Source: Fusobacterium mortiferum ATCC 9817
Lineage (GTDB): Bacteria > Fusobacteriota > Fusobacteriia > Fusobacteriales > Fusobacteriaceae
Length of the DNA: 64,000 bases
Reading direction: 5' to 3'
NCBI RefSeq assembly: GCF_000158195.2
Contig: NZ_GL987988.1
Location: 391,371-455,370, forward strand
Part shown: positions 43,076 to 51,440 of the stretch, piece by piece
Layout: every line of letters starts with the position of its first letter
How positions within the stretch are numbered: position 1 is the stretch's first letter
Notes under the pieces: model-generated
Database searches by the model: none
What the model was told of the DNA's origin: nothing
The model's input: only the letters and a program-made list of their open reading frames with translations
Position numbers and translations under genes: made by a program

Positions 43076-44641
43076 ATGAGAGAAAATAAGAAATTTATGA
43101 TTAGCATACTTGGAGTCATAGCACTATATATAGTAACTATTACTACTACAGCTGGAATAACTAGAGACATTGGTAAAAATAATACAAATATTATGGTAGA
43201 GCAAGATATAAATAAACAAGCAACAGATGTAAATGTAGTTGAAAAACAAGAGGAACAGGTACTACCTTTAAAGGAGATAAAAATACCAGAAAAAGCACCT
43301 AAAAAGATTTTTGCTTATACGATAAATATTAAAACTCCTATCTATGCTGAACCTGATGGAAAAATACAAAAGGATAGCTTGAAAAAAGCAGTAAAGGTGG
43401 AAGTTTTAGAAGAAAAAATAGTAGAAACTCCAAAGGAAATAAAAATAAAAAAAGAAGATGGGACTTATGAGACAAAAACTAATATTGAAAAAAGTTATTG
43501 GAGAAGAATAACTTATGGAAAAAATAATGAGATAAGAGAAGGATGGATAAGAACAGGAAGCTTGACTGAGGATATACATAAGGTAATACCATCTAACTTA
43601 AAAAATATAGATTTTACTCCTGTCCCTAAAAAAGAGTATGTAAATAATCCTAGAATTGATGTTAAAGGGATATATTTAACAGTAAATACAGCTTCATCAA
43701 CAAAAAGAATGGATGAGTTGATAGAGCTAGCTAAGAGAACAGGGATAAATGCCTTTGTAATAGATGTCAAAGAGGATTTTGGAAAGATGTTATTTAAAAC
43801 AGAGGCAGAATTAAAGTATATAGGTAAAAATGATAAGAGATATCCTATAAATGATATACAAGCTTTTATAAAAAAATTAAAAGACAACAATATATACGCA
43901 ATAGCTAGAATAGTATCTTTTAAAGATCCTACTTATGCAGCAAAGCATCCAGACAAAGCTATTATAAAGAGAGCTACTGGAAAACCTTTCACTAATAGTG
44001 ATGGAGTAATATGGGTATCCCCTCATGATAGATATCTATGGGAATACAATATAGCTGTGGCAAAGGAAGCTGCTAAGGTTGGATTTAATGAGATACAGTT
44101 TGACTATGTGAGATTTCCAGCTTCAAATGGAGGGAAACTTGATAAGGAATTAGATTATAGAAATAGTACTGGGGAATCAAAACCAGAAACTATTCAAAAA
44201 TATCTAAAATATGCTAGAAAAGAGTTAGAACCATTAGAGGTATATATATCAGCAGATATCTATGGACAAGTACCAAGTTCAGATGATGATATGGGGCTTG
44301 GACAGCACTGGGAAGTAATAAGTAATGAGGTAGACGTAATCTCTCCTATGGCATATCCTAGCCATTATGGAAGGGGAGTGTATGGAATACCTGTACCTGA
44401 TGCAGAGCCATATAAGACTATCTATCATACAACATTAGATGGAATAAATAGAAATTATAACTTAACTTATCCATCTCAAATCAGACCTTGGTTACAAGCT
44501 TTTACTGCTAAGTGGGTAAAAGGATATATTCCTTATGGTAAAAAAGAGATAGAAGCTCAGGTAAAAGCTTTAGAGGATTTAGGAATAAATCAATACTTAT
44601 TGTGGAGCCCAAGCAATAGATATGGAATTGTAGAAAAATAG
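43076..44641 (+). CDS. DUF4015 putative glycoside hydrolase with N-terminal membrane anchor
   Basis: 521 residues. N-terminal membrane segment (FMISILGVIALYIVTITTTAG), a charged linker, an SH3-like stretch (YTINIKTPIYAEPDGK ... WRRITYG ... EGWIRTGSL, about 80-165), then from ~190 the DUF4015 (GHL) barrel: VKGIYLTVNTASS, INAFVIDVKEDFG, YAIARIVSFKDP, FNEIQFDYVRFPA, ISADIYGQV and DVISPMAYPSHYG. Family members are predicted glycosidases with unknown sugar. Exposed to the periplasm by the anchor. ATG behind AAAGGGAG. Followed by truB, 80 bp away. Confidence 0.85.
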   Translation: MRENKKFMISILGVIALYIVTITTTAGITRDIGKNNTNIMVEQDINKQATDVNVVEKQEEQVLPLKEIKIPEKAPKKIFAYTINIKTPIYAEPDGKIQKDSLKKAVKVEVLEEKIVETPKEIKIKKEDGTYETKTNIEKSYWRRITYGKNNEIREGWIRTGSLTEDIHKVIPSNLKNIDFTPVPKKEYVNNPRIDVKGIYLTVNTASSTKRMDELIELAKRTGINAFVIDVKEDFGKMLFKTEAELKYIGKNDKRYPINDIQAFIKKLKDNNIYAIARIVSFKDPTYAAKHPDKAIIKRATGKPFTNSDGVIWVSPHDRYLWEYNIAVAKEAAKVGFNEIQFDYVRFPASNGGKLDKELDYRNSTGESKPETIQKYLKYARKELEPLEVYISADIYGQVPSSDDDMGLGQHWEVISNEVDVISPMAYPSHYGRGVYGIPVPDAEPYKTIYHTTLDGINRNYNLTYPSQIRPWLQAFTAKWVKGYIPYGKKEIEAQVKALEDLGINQYLLWSPSNRYGIVEK

Positions 44642-44721
44642 TTAGATAGAATAAAAAACTATTTTAAAAATCAGTAATATATGGTACAATATGAAATAGT
44701 TCTAATATAGGAGTTGAAAGT

Positions 44722-45579
44722 TTGGAAGGAATAATCAATATAAATAAACCTAGTGGAATTACATCTTTTGATGTGATAAGAGTATTGAGAAGAGTATTAA
44801 AAGAGAAAAGAATAGGACATACAGGAACTCTAGATCCGTTAGCTGAAGGAGTCTTAGTGGTGTGTTTAGGAAGAGCTACTAGATTAGTTCAAGATATAGA
44901 GGGATATTCTAAAATATACACTGCAGGTTTTGAGCTAGGGTATAGGACAGATACCTATGATATAGAGGGTAAAACTATAGAAGAATCAGAGAAAAAGTCT
45001 GCCACTAGAGATGAGCTAGATATAGTTTTAAAAAAATTTATAGGGGATATAAAGCAGATACCACCTATGTATTCAGCTCTTAAAGTAGATGGACAAAAGC
45101 TCTATGACTTAGCAAGAAAAGGTATAGAGGTAGAGAGAAAAGCTAGAGATATACATATTGATTTTATTGAAGTTTTAGAGTTTGATGGAGTAAAGGGAAA
45201 AATTAGATGTGGTGTTTCGAAAGGAACATATATACGTTCTCTAATAGATGATATGGGAAGAGAGCTAGGGACTCTAGCTACTATGAACTCATTAGTTAGA
45301 GAAAAGGTAGGAGATTCTAGTATAGATAAAGCATTTACTCTTGAGGATATAGAGAGATTACACAATGAAGGAAATAGTAGCTTTCTTCAAAGTGTAGAAG
45401 AGTTTTTTACCTACCCTCAACTAGAGATTGAAGAGGGGAAAAATCTTACTCTATTTTTAAACGGAAATACTATCAGACATCAAAGTCCAAATGGTAGATA
45501 TAGAGTTTATTGTCAAAATAAATTCTTAGGTTTAGCAAATGTAAATAACAATTTATTAAAAGGGTATAAATATTTTTAA
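44722..45579 (+). CDS. truB: tRNA pseudouridine(55) synthase
   Basis: Makes pseudouridine 55 in the T-loop of tRNAs. 285 residues with GIININKPSGITSFDVI, HTGTLDPLAEGVL (catalytic Asp38), the RTDTYDIEG block and GVSKGTYIRSLIDDMG. Start is TTG 44722 behind AGGAG. typA starts 20 nt downstream, so the two are likely cotranscribed. Confidence 0.95.
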   Translation: MEGIININKPSGITSFDVIRVLRRVLKEKRIGHTGTLDPLAEGVLVVCLGRATRLVQDIEGYSKIYTAGFELGYRTDTYDIEGKTIEESEKKSATRDELDIVLKKFIGDIKQIPPMYSALKVDGQKLYDLARKGIEVERKARDIHIDFIEVLEFDGVKGKIRCGVSKGTYIRSLIDDMGRELGTLATMNSLVREKVGDSSIDKAFTLEDIERLHNEGNSSFLQSVEEFFTYPQLEIEEGKNLTLFLNGNTIRHQSPNGRYRVYCQNKFLGLANVNNNLLKGYKYF

Positions 45580-45599
45580 CCCTAAAGGAAGGAAGAATA

Positions 45600-47417
45600 A
45601 TGAAAATAAAAAACATAGCAATTATTGCCCATGTTGACCACGGTAAAACAACACTAGTGGACTGTCTTTTAAGACAAGGGGGAGCTTTTGGTTCTCACGA
45701 ATTAGAAAAAGTAGAAGAGAGAGTAATGGACTCTAACGACATTGAAAGAGAGAGAGGAATAACTATCTTCTCTAAAAATGCCTCTGTTAGATACAAAGAT
45801 TACAAAATCAACATTGTAGACACTCCAGGACATGCTGACTTTGGAGGAGAGGTACAAAGAATTATGAAAATGGTTGACTCTGTTGTACTTCTAGTAGATG
45901 CTTTTGAGGGACCAATGCCTCAAACTAAATATGTTCTTAAAAAAGCTTTAGAGCAAGGACATAGACCAATAGTTGTAGTAAATAAAGTGGATAAACCAAA
46001 TGCAAGACCAGAAGATGTATTATATATGGTTTATGAGCTATTTATTGAATTAAATGCTAATGATTTACAACTTGAATTCCCAGTTGTATATGCTTCAGGA
46101 AAAGGTGGATTTGCTAAGAGAAACTTAGAAGATGAAAGTTCTGATATGACTCCACTATTTGAAACTATCCTTGAGCATGTAGAGGATCCAGAGGGAGACG
46201 ACAATAAACCTATGCAATTCTTAATAACAAACATAGCTTATGATAACTATGTTGGAAAGTTAGCAGTAGGAAGAATCCACAATGGTATCGTAAGAAGAAA
46301 CCAAGATGTTATGCTTATAAAAAGAGATGGAAAGATGATAAAAGGAAAAATCTCTGTACTTTATGGATATGAAGGATTAAAAAGAGTAGAGATTCAAGAG
46401 GCACATGCTGGAGATATAGTTTGTATAGCTGGTATAGATAATATAGATATTGGAGAGACATTAGCTGATGTAAATGAGCCAATAGCTCTACCATTAATAG
46501 ATATAGATGAGCCAACTTTAGCTATGACATTTATGGTAAATGATTCTCCATTTGCTGGAAAAGAGGGAAAATTTGTAACTTCAAGACATATTTGGGAAAG
46601 ACTTCAAAAAGAGTTACAAACTAACGTAAGTATGAAAGTAGAAGCAACTGATACTCCAGATGCATTTGTTGTAAAAGGAAGAGGAGAACTTCAACTTTCT
46701 ATATTACTAGAGAATATGAGAAGAGAAGGATTTGAAATTCAAGTATCTAAACCAAGAGTTCTTATGAAAGAGCAAGATGGAAAGAGACTTGAGCCGATTG
46801 AGATGGCACTTATAGACGTAGATGATAGCTACACAGGAGTAGTTATTGAGAAAATGGGTATAAGAAAAGGGGAAATGGTATCTATGATACCTGGAACTGA
46901 TGGATATACTCGTTTAGAGTTCAAAGTACCAGCAAGAGGACTTATTGGATTTAGAAATGAATTCTTAACAGATACAAAGGGAACAGGAATATTAAACCAC
47001 TCTTTCTACGATTATGAGCCACATAAGGGAGAGATTCCTACAAGAAGTAGAGGAGTACTTATTGCAACTGAGCCAGGAGTAACTGTAGCTTATGCATTAA
47101 ACAATATTCAAGATAGAGGAACTCTATTTTTAGACCCAGGAATTCCTGTATATGAGGGAATGATAGTTGGAGAGCACAGCAGAGAGAATGACCTTGTAGT
47201 AAACGTATGTAAAACTAAAAAACTTACAAATATGAGAGCTGCAGGAAGTGACGATGCTGTAAAATTAGCTCCACCTAGAAAATTTACTTTAGAGCAAGCA
47301 TTGGATTATATAGCTGATGATGAGCTTGTAGAAGTAACTCCTGAGAACATCAGATTAAGAAAGAAATATCTGAAAGAGGGAGAGAGAAGAAAATATGAAA
47401 AGAGAAATGAAGAGTAG
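45600..47417 (+). CDS. typA: Ribosome-associated translational GTPase TypA/BipA
   Basis: GTPase of 605 residues that acts on the ribosome under stress and in assembly. G1 [10 protein letters not shown] (residues 10-19), [11 protein letters not shown] switch [13 protein letters not shown]3, NKVDKP G4 and the EF-G-like C-terminal domains with [18 protein letters not shown] and the TypA-specific tail. Ribosome site GGAAGGA. The last codons overlap the next gene by 23 nt. Confidence 0.97.
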   Translation: MKIKNIAIIAHVDHGKTTLVDCLLRQGGAFGSHELEKVEERVMDSNDIERERGITIFSKNASVRYKDYKINIVDTPGHADFGGEVQRIMKMVDSVVLLVDAFEGPMPQTKYVLKKALEQGHRPIVVVNKVDKPNARPEDVLYMVYELFIELNANDLQLEFPVVYASGKGGFAKRNLEDESSDMTPLFETILEHVEDPEGDDNKPMQFLITNIAYDNYVGKLAVGRIHNGIVRRNQDVMLIKRDGKMIKGKISVLYGYEGLKRVEIQEAHAGDIVCIAGIDNIDIGETLADVNEPIALPLIDIDEPTLAMTFMVNDSPFAGKEGKFVTSRHIWERLQKELQTNVSMKVEATDTPDAFVVKGRGELQLSILLENMRREGFEIQVSKPRVLMKEQDGKRLEPIEMALIDVDDSYTGVVIEKMGIRKGEMVSMIPGTDGYTRLEFKVPARGLIGFRNEFLTDTKGTGILNHSFYDYEPHKGEIPTRSRGVLIATEPGVTVAYALNNIQDRGTLFLDPGIPVYEGMIVGEHSRENDLVVNVCKTKKLTNMRAAGSDDAVKLAPPRKFTLEQALDYIADDELVEVTPENIRLRKKYLKEGERRKYEKRNEE

Positions 47418-48267
47418 TATTTTTAAAGGTATAATTTTTCTTACTCTAATAGTGATATTAAGTGGTTGTACTCTTTTTCAAAAAAAGAGTACTATCCCAA
47501 CAATAGAGCAAGTATATAGTAGTATATTATTAGATGATGCTTATAGATTAAATAAATATTTAATAGATGGTTTTCCATTAAATTATGAAAATAGTGATGG
47601 AAAAAATCTACTTGTAATAGCATTAGAAAATAATAGTCTAAATTCAATAGATATTTTATTAAATAAGGATATTGATAAAAATAAAAGGGATAACTTTGGA
47701 AAAACTCCAATTTTTTATGTAAGAAGCTTTGATGCTTTAAAAAAACTTTGTGAGGATAAAGCTGAGTTAAATGTCTTAAATAATCAAGGGGAGCCACTAT
47801 TTATCTACTTCTTAAAAAATAAGCCTATATCTTATTCTGAATATATTATCACTCAAAATATAGATTTTCAATTGAAGGATAAAAATGGTTGGAGTGCTAT
47901 GTTTTGGAGTGGAATAGTTGGGAATCCTGAGCTCATTAGAAAGATGAATGAAAGAGGGGCAAACTTTTTAGAGGTTGATGAGAGAGGTAACTATCCTATA
48001 TACTATGTCTATGACGAGAAGAATCTAATGGAGCTTTTAAATATAAAAGGTTATGATTTAAAAAAGAGAAATCTCAATAGAGAGAATATATTAGGAGAAG
48101 TTTATTTAAGAGCAGTAGCTAATGGCTTTACTGATGTTATAAAAAGAGTGTTAGAACTAGGTGTAAATCCTAACTATGCTTCTTATGGAGATAATGCTAT
48201 CTCAATAGCTAAAGAAAATAAAAATAGTGAAATGATAAAATTTTTAAATGACAACGGTATAAAATAA
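47395..48267 (+). CDS. Ankyrin-repeat lipoprotein
   Basis: 290 residues: signal peptide with lipobox VILSGC (Cys25), then ankyrin-type units such as NSDGKNLLVIALENNSLNSI, KRDNFGKTPIFYV and KDKNGWSAMFWSGIVGNPEL, and a final YGDNAISIAKENKNSEMI. A protein-binding role in the envelope is expected. Its start lies inside typA (23-nt overlap), with two candidate ATGs (47395, 47407), so translation may be coupled. No partner is identified. Confidence 0.8.
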   Translation: MKREMKSSIFKGIIFLTLIVILSGCTLFQKKSTIPTIEQVYSSILLDDAYRLNKYLIDGFPLNYENSDGKNLLVIALENNSLNSIDILLNKDIDKNKRDNFGKTPIFYVRSFDALKKLCEDKAELNVLNNQGEPLFIYFLKNKPISYSEYIITQNIDFQLKDKNGWSAMFWSGIVGNPELIRKMNERGANFLEVDERGNYPIYYVYDEKNLMELLNIKGYDLKKRNLNRENILGEVYLRAVANGFTDVIKRVLELGVNPNYASYGDNAISIAKENKNSEMIKFLNDNGIK

Positions 48268-48321
48268 GAATTTTAAAAAACTGAAAAATAATTGTAGAAT
48301 GTAGTAGAGGAGGTGTTAAAG

Positions 48322-48675
48322 ATGAGATTAAAAAAGATATTGATGTTGTTTATTTTTATATTTTCATTGATGATGACAAATCTATTTAACTCTCATAATA
48401 AACCACCTCTATTAGAAAACAGAGCTACACAAAATATTGTAATTTTAGCAGAAAATAATTCTAATCCTCAAGAGATAATACCATTAGATTTATCATTAGG
48501 AGATAATCACAACTTTATAGTAGATTACTACAAAGATATGATACCATTGCTTATAGAGATGGTATTGACAGTTTTAACTATCTATGTAGTTAAAGAAAAG
48601 TTTTTTAGATATCGAAAAGAGCGAGGATTAGCAGGAATAATACTCTGGGATAAAAAAAGAGTATTACGTAATTAA
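48322..48675 (+). CDS. Small membrane protein of unknown function
   Basis: 117 residues: N-terminal hydrophobic segment (ILMLFIFIFSLMMTNLF), an extracytoplasmic stretch with LAENNSNPQEIIPLDLS, a second membrane helix (MIPLLIEMVLTVLTIYVV), and a basic cytosolic end KEKFFRYRKERG. ATG 48322 lies 8 nt after AGAGGAGG; GTG 48313 would overlap that site. It follows the ankyrin lipoprotein by 54 nt. No family recognised. Confidence 0.65.
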   Translation: MRLKKILMLFIFIFSLMMTNLFNSHNKPPLLENRATQNIVILAENNSNPQEIIPLDLSLGDNHNFIVDYYKDMIPLLIEMVLTVLTIYVVKEKFFRYRKERGLAGIILWDKKRVLRN

Positions 48676-48727
48676 AAACTTCCATTTTAAAAAAATAAAT
48701 ATTATAGAATTAAAATGGAGGATAAAT

Positions 48728-48931
48728 ATGTTAACAGTAAAAGAGAGATTAGAATTAGATGAGTTAGAAAAAATGAATAAAGATTTTAGTAAAAGTGATA
48801 ATAAAGAGCTTGAAGATAATTATGTGTATGACAATAGATTAGGAGCATTATTACTTTTAGTTTCATATTGTGGAATAGGAGTTTTTATTCTTTATAAGAT
48901 AGCTGAGTTATTACTTCAAAAATTAAGCTAA
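48728..48931 (+). CDS. 67-aa single-pass membrane protein
   Basis: Charged N-terminal half (VKERLELDELEKMNKDFSKS) followed by one membrane helix (LGALLLLVSYCGIGVFILY). ATGGAGGATAA ribosome site directly upstream of ATG. Followed by a strong terminator, so it closes the typA-ankyrin-small-protein run. Not recognised; the repeated occurrence of small membrane proteins here may reflect an envelope complex. Confidence 0.65.
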   Translation: MLTVKERLELDELEKMNKDFSKSDNKELEDNYVYDNRLGALLLLVSYCGIGVFILYKIAELLLQKLS

Positions 48932-48940
48932 AAAAATATA

Positions 48941-48989
48941 AACTATGGAGTTATTATATTAAAAATATAATATCTTCATAGTTTTTTTT
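48941..48989 (+). terminator. Terminator after the 67-aa membrane protein gene
   Basis: AACTATG (48941-48947) pairs with CATAGTT (48977-48983), continued by TATTATATT/AATATAATA, then T8. Confidence 0.9.
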
Positions 48990-49039
48990 ATTTTCACAAC
49001 TATAAAAAAACAAAATTTCCTATAAAAATATATTTTTTC

Positions 49040-49068
49040 TTGAAAATAAACAAAATAAGGAGTATAAT
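49040..49068 (+). promoter_or_regulatory. Promoter of the glycogen operon
   Basis: TTGAAA (49040-49045) and TATAAT (49063-49068) with a 17-bp spacer, 52 bp before the TrmB start. No other strong promoter is seen before glgA. Confidence 0.8.
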
Positions 49069-49080
49069 GATAAATGAAAA

Positions 49081-49104
49081 TAGTAGTTCGATAAAAAACT
49101 ACTA
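49081..49104. repeat. Inverted repeat between promoter and TrmB gene, possible operator
   Basis: TAGTAGTT (49081-49088) and AACTACTA (49097-49104), loop of 8. It starts about 6 bp after the expected transcription start, so it may be an autoregulatory operator or a 5' hairpin. Confidence 0.5.
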
Positions 49105-49119
49105 ATGTGGGGGATTAAA

Positions 49120-49905
49120 TTGGAAAAAATAGTAAATAGATTAATAAAGGTAGGCTTTTCTAAAACAGAAGCAATAATATACATAACTTTATTAAGGATT
49201 GGGAAAGCTAATGGATATAGGCTAGCGAAGGAGTTAGAGCTATCAAAATCTACTATTTACCAATCTCTTGAAACAATGTATAGAAATGGATATATTTTAT
49301 TGATACCAAATAGTAGTAAAGAGTATGAAGCTAAAAACCCAGAATTACTATTTGAAGAGATAGAGAGACTTTTTTTTGAAAACTCCTTAAACCTAAAAAG
49401 GGATTTAAAAAAAATAGAGAATCCAATAAAAGAAAATTATTTCTATAAATTAGAGGATAATGAGAAAATAAAAGCAACATTGAAGAATATAATAAAAAAC
49501 TCTAAAAAAGAAATATATCTTAATACAGATTTTGATTTACAGGAGATAAGAGAGGATTTAAAAAACGCAATAGATAGAGGAGTAAGAGTAATAGCTTTCT
49601 GCTTTAATAAATTAGATAATATGGGATTGAGAATAGAGATATATCATAAAAGTAAAGAGAAAGAAAGTTTCAAAAATCCTAGTAGAATAATGTTAGTTGC
49701 TGACCTTAATAAAAGTTTAGTAGTGACAAAAGTTGGAGATAAAATCAGTGGATTTTATACTGATAATCAAGTATTTATAAATATAATATCGGAGCATATA
49801 CATAGTGATATATATATGGCAAAGTTAGCCCAAATTTATGAGGAGACTTTTAATGAAAAAATAAAGATAGATACTCTTCATGAAAAAAGGAATTTTATAG
49901 TATAA
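49120..49905 (+). CDS. TrmB-family transcriptional regulator
   Basis: 261 residues: N-terminal winged HTH (VGFSKTEAIIYITLLRIGKANGYRLAKE ... LSKSTIYQSLETM is the recognition part), then the TrmB ligand or PLD-like domain (SKKEIYLNTDFDLQEIREDL, VRVIAFCFNK, VADLNKSLVV). TrmB proteins control sugar and storage-carbohydrate genes mostly in archaea. Start is TTG 49120 behind GTGGGGGA; ATG 49105 has no ribosome site. malQ begins 10 nt later, so it heads and probably regulates the glycogen operon in response to a maltose-like or hexose-phosphate ligand. Confidence 0.88.
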   Translation: MEKIVNRLIKVGFSKTEAIIYITLLRIGKANGYRLAKELELSKSTIYQSLETMYRNGYILLIPNSSKEYEAKNPELLFEEIERLFFENSLNLKRDLKKIENPIKENYFYKLEDNEKIKATLKNIIKNSKKEIYLNTDFDLQEIREDLKNAIDRGVRVIAFCFNKLDNMGLRIEIYHKSKEKESFKNPSRIMLVADLNKSLVVTKVGDKISGFYTDNQVFINIISEHIHSDIYMAKLAQIYEETFNEKIKIDTLHEKRNFIV

Positions 49906-49914
49906 GGAGGAAAG

Positions 49915-51414
49915 ATGTTTGAAAGAAGTAGTGGAGTATTGATGCATATATCATCATTACCTAGTGAATATGGAATAGGAGACTTTGGAAAAAAAGCCTA
50001 TGAATTTGTAGACTTTCTAAATGAAACAGGACAAAAACTATGGCAGATACTTCCACTAGGTCCAACAGGTTATGGAGATTCTCCTTATCAATCTTATTCA
50101 GCCTTTGCTGGAAATTTTCTTTTCATAGATATGGAAGAATTTGTAAGAGAGGGATATACAGCAGATGAAAATCTTATTCCTTTAAAAAAAATAAATTATG
50201 ATGATAATTTAGACTATGAGCAAGTAAAATATGAGAAGGAAAAACTTTTAAAAGTAGTATTTGAAGAGTTTATGAAAAGAGAGGACTCAAAAGAGGAGTA
50301 TAAAAAGTTTATTAATAAAAATAGTTATTGGTTAGAGGATTATGCTCTATATATGGTACTAAAAGATAAATTTAACGGATTACCTTGGCAACAGTGGAGT
50401 AAAATCTATAAGAATAAAATTAGAAAAAAATTTGAAAAAGATATAATTGAAGAAAAAATGCTTGAATATTATAGATTTTTGCAATATACTTTCTATAAGC
50501 AATGGAAGAGATTAAAAGAATATGCTAATAGTAAAGGTATAAAAATAGTTGGAGATATTCCTATCTTCGTTGCAACAGATAGTGCAGATACTTGGAGTAA
50601 TCCTGAGATGTTTCAATTTACAGAATCAGGAGTTCCTAAAAGAGTAGCTGGTTGTCCACCAGATTATTTTAGTAAAACAGGACAATTATGGGGAAATGTT
50701 CTCTATGATTGGAAAAAATTAAAAAAAGATAATTATAAGTGGTGGATAGATAGAATAAGATTTTGTTTTGAAATATATGATATTGTAAGAATAGACCACT
50801 TTAGAGGTTTTGAATCATATTGGAGTATCAAATATGGAGAGAAAACTGCTATCAGAGGGCATTGGGAGAAAGGACCTGGAATAGAGCTATTTAGAACTAT
50901 TGAAAAAAGATTGGGAAAACTTCCAATAATAGCTGAAGATTTAGGGCTTTTGACTCCACAAGTTAAAAAGCTTCTAAAAAGAACAGGGTACCCTGGTATG
51001 AAAATATTAGAGTTTGCTTTTGATAATGAGGATAATGATTACTTACCGCATAAGTATGAAAAAAATTGTGTAGCATATATGGGAACACATGATAATGATA
51101 CTGTTGTCGGTTGGTATGAAAATTTAAGTCCAGAAACTAAAAATAGATGTGATGAGTATCTTAAAAAATGGCTCTTGGAAAGAGACAGAAATTATTGGAA
51201 TCCAATAGAGTGGAGAGGAATAGAAACTCTTTGGAGCTCAGATGCCCAAATGGTAATAATTCAGATGCAAGATTTACTTGGATTAGGAAGTTTTGCAAGA
51301 ATGAATACTCCATCTACAGTTGGAATAAACTGGAAATGGAGACTTCAGGAAAAAGATTTAACTGAAGATATAAAAGAGAGATTAAAAGAGATAACAAAAT
51401 TATTTAATAGATAA
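49915..51414 (+). CDS. malQ: 4-alpha-glucanotransferase
   Basis: Disproportionates maltodextrins (GH77), cytosolic, 499 residues of the short plant D-enzyme type. RSSGVLMHISSLPSEYGIGD, WQILPLGPTGYGDSPYQS, nucleophile Asp294 in VRIDHFRGFE, acid/base Glu341 in IIAEDLG and the THDNDT motif. AAGGAGGAAAG precedes ATG. It works with GlgP and GlgX in recycling glycogen branches. Confidence 0.95.
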   Translation: MFERSSGVLMHISSLPSEYGIGDFGKKAYEFVDFLNETGQKLWQILPLGPTGYGDSPYQSYSAFAGNFLFIDMEEFVREGYTADENLIPLKKINYDDNLDYEQVKYEKEKLLKVVFEEFMKREDSKEEYKKFINKNSYWLEDYALYMVLKDKFNGLPWQQWSKIYKNKIRKKFEKDIIEEKMLEYYRFLQYTFYKQWKRLKEYANSKGIKIVGDIPIFVATDSADTWSNPEMFQFTESGVPKRVAGCPPDYFSKTGQLWGNVLYDWKKLKKDNYKWWIDRIRFCFEIYDIVRIDHFRGFESYWSIKYGEKTAIRGHWEKGPGIELFRTIEKRLGKLPIIAEDLGLLTPQVKKLLKRTGYPGMKILEFAFDNEDNDYLPHKYEKNCVAYMGTHDNDTVVGWYENLSPETKNRCDEYLKKWLLERDRNYWNPIEWRGIETLWSSDAQMVIIQMQDLLGLGSFARMNTPSTVGINWKWRLQEKDLTEDIKERLKEITKLFNR

Positions 51415-51440
51415 AATAAAATATTAATGAGGTAAGAGGA

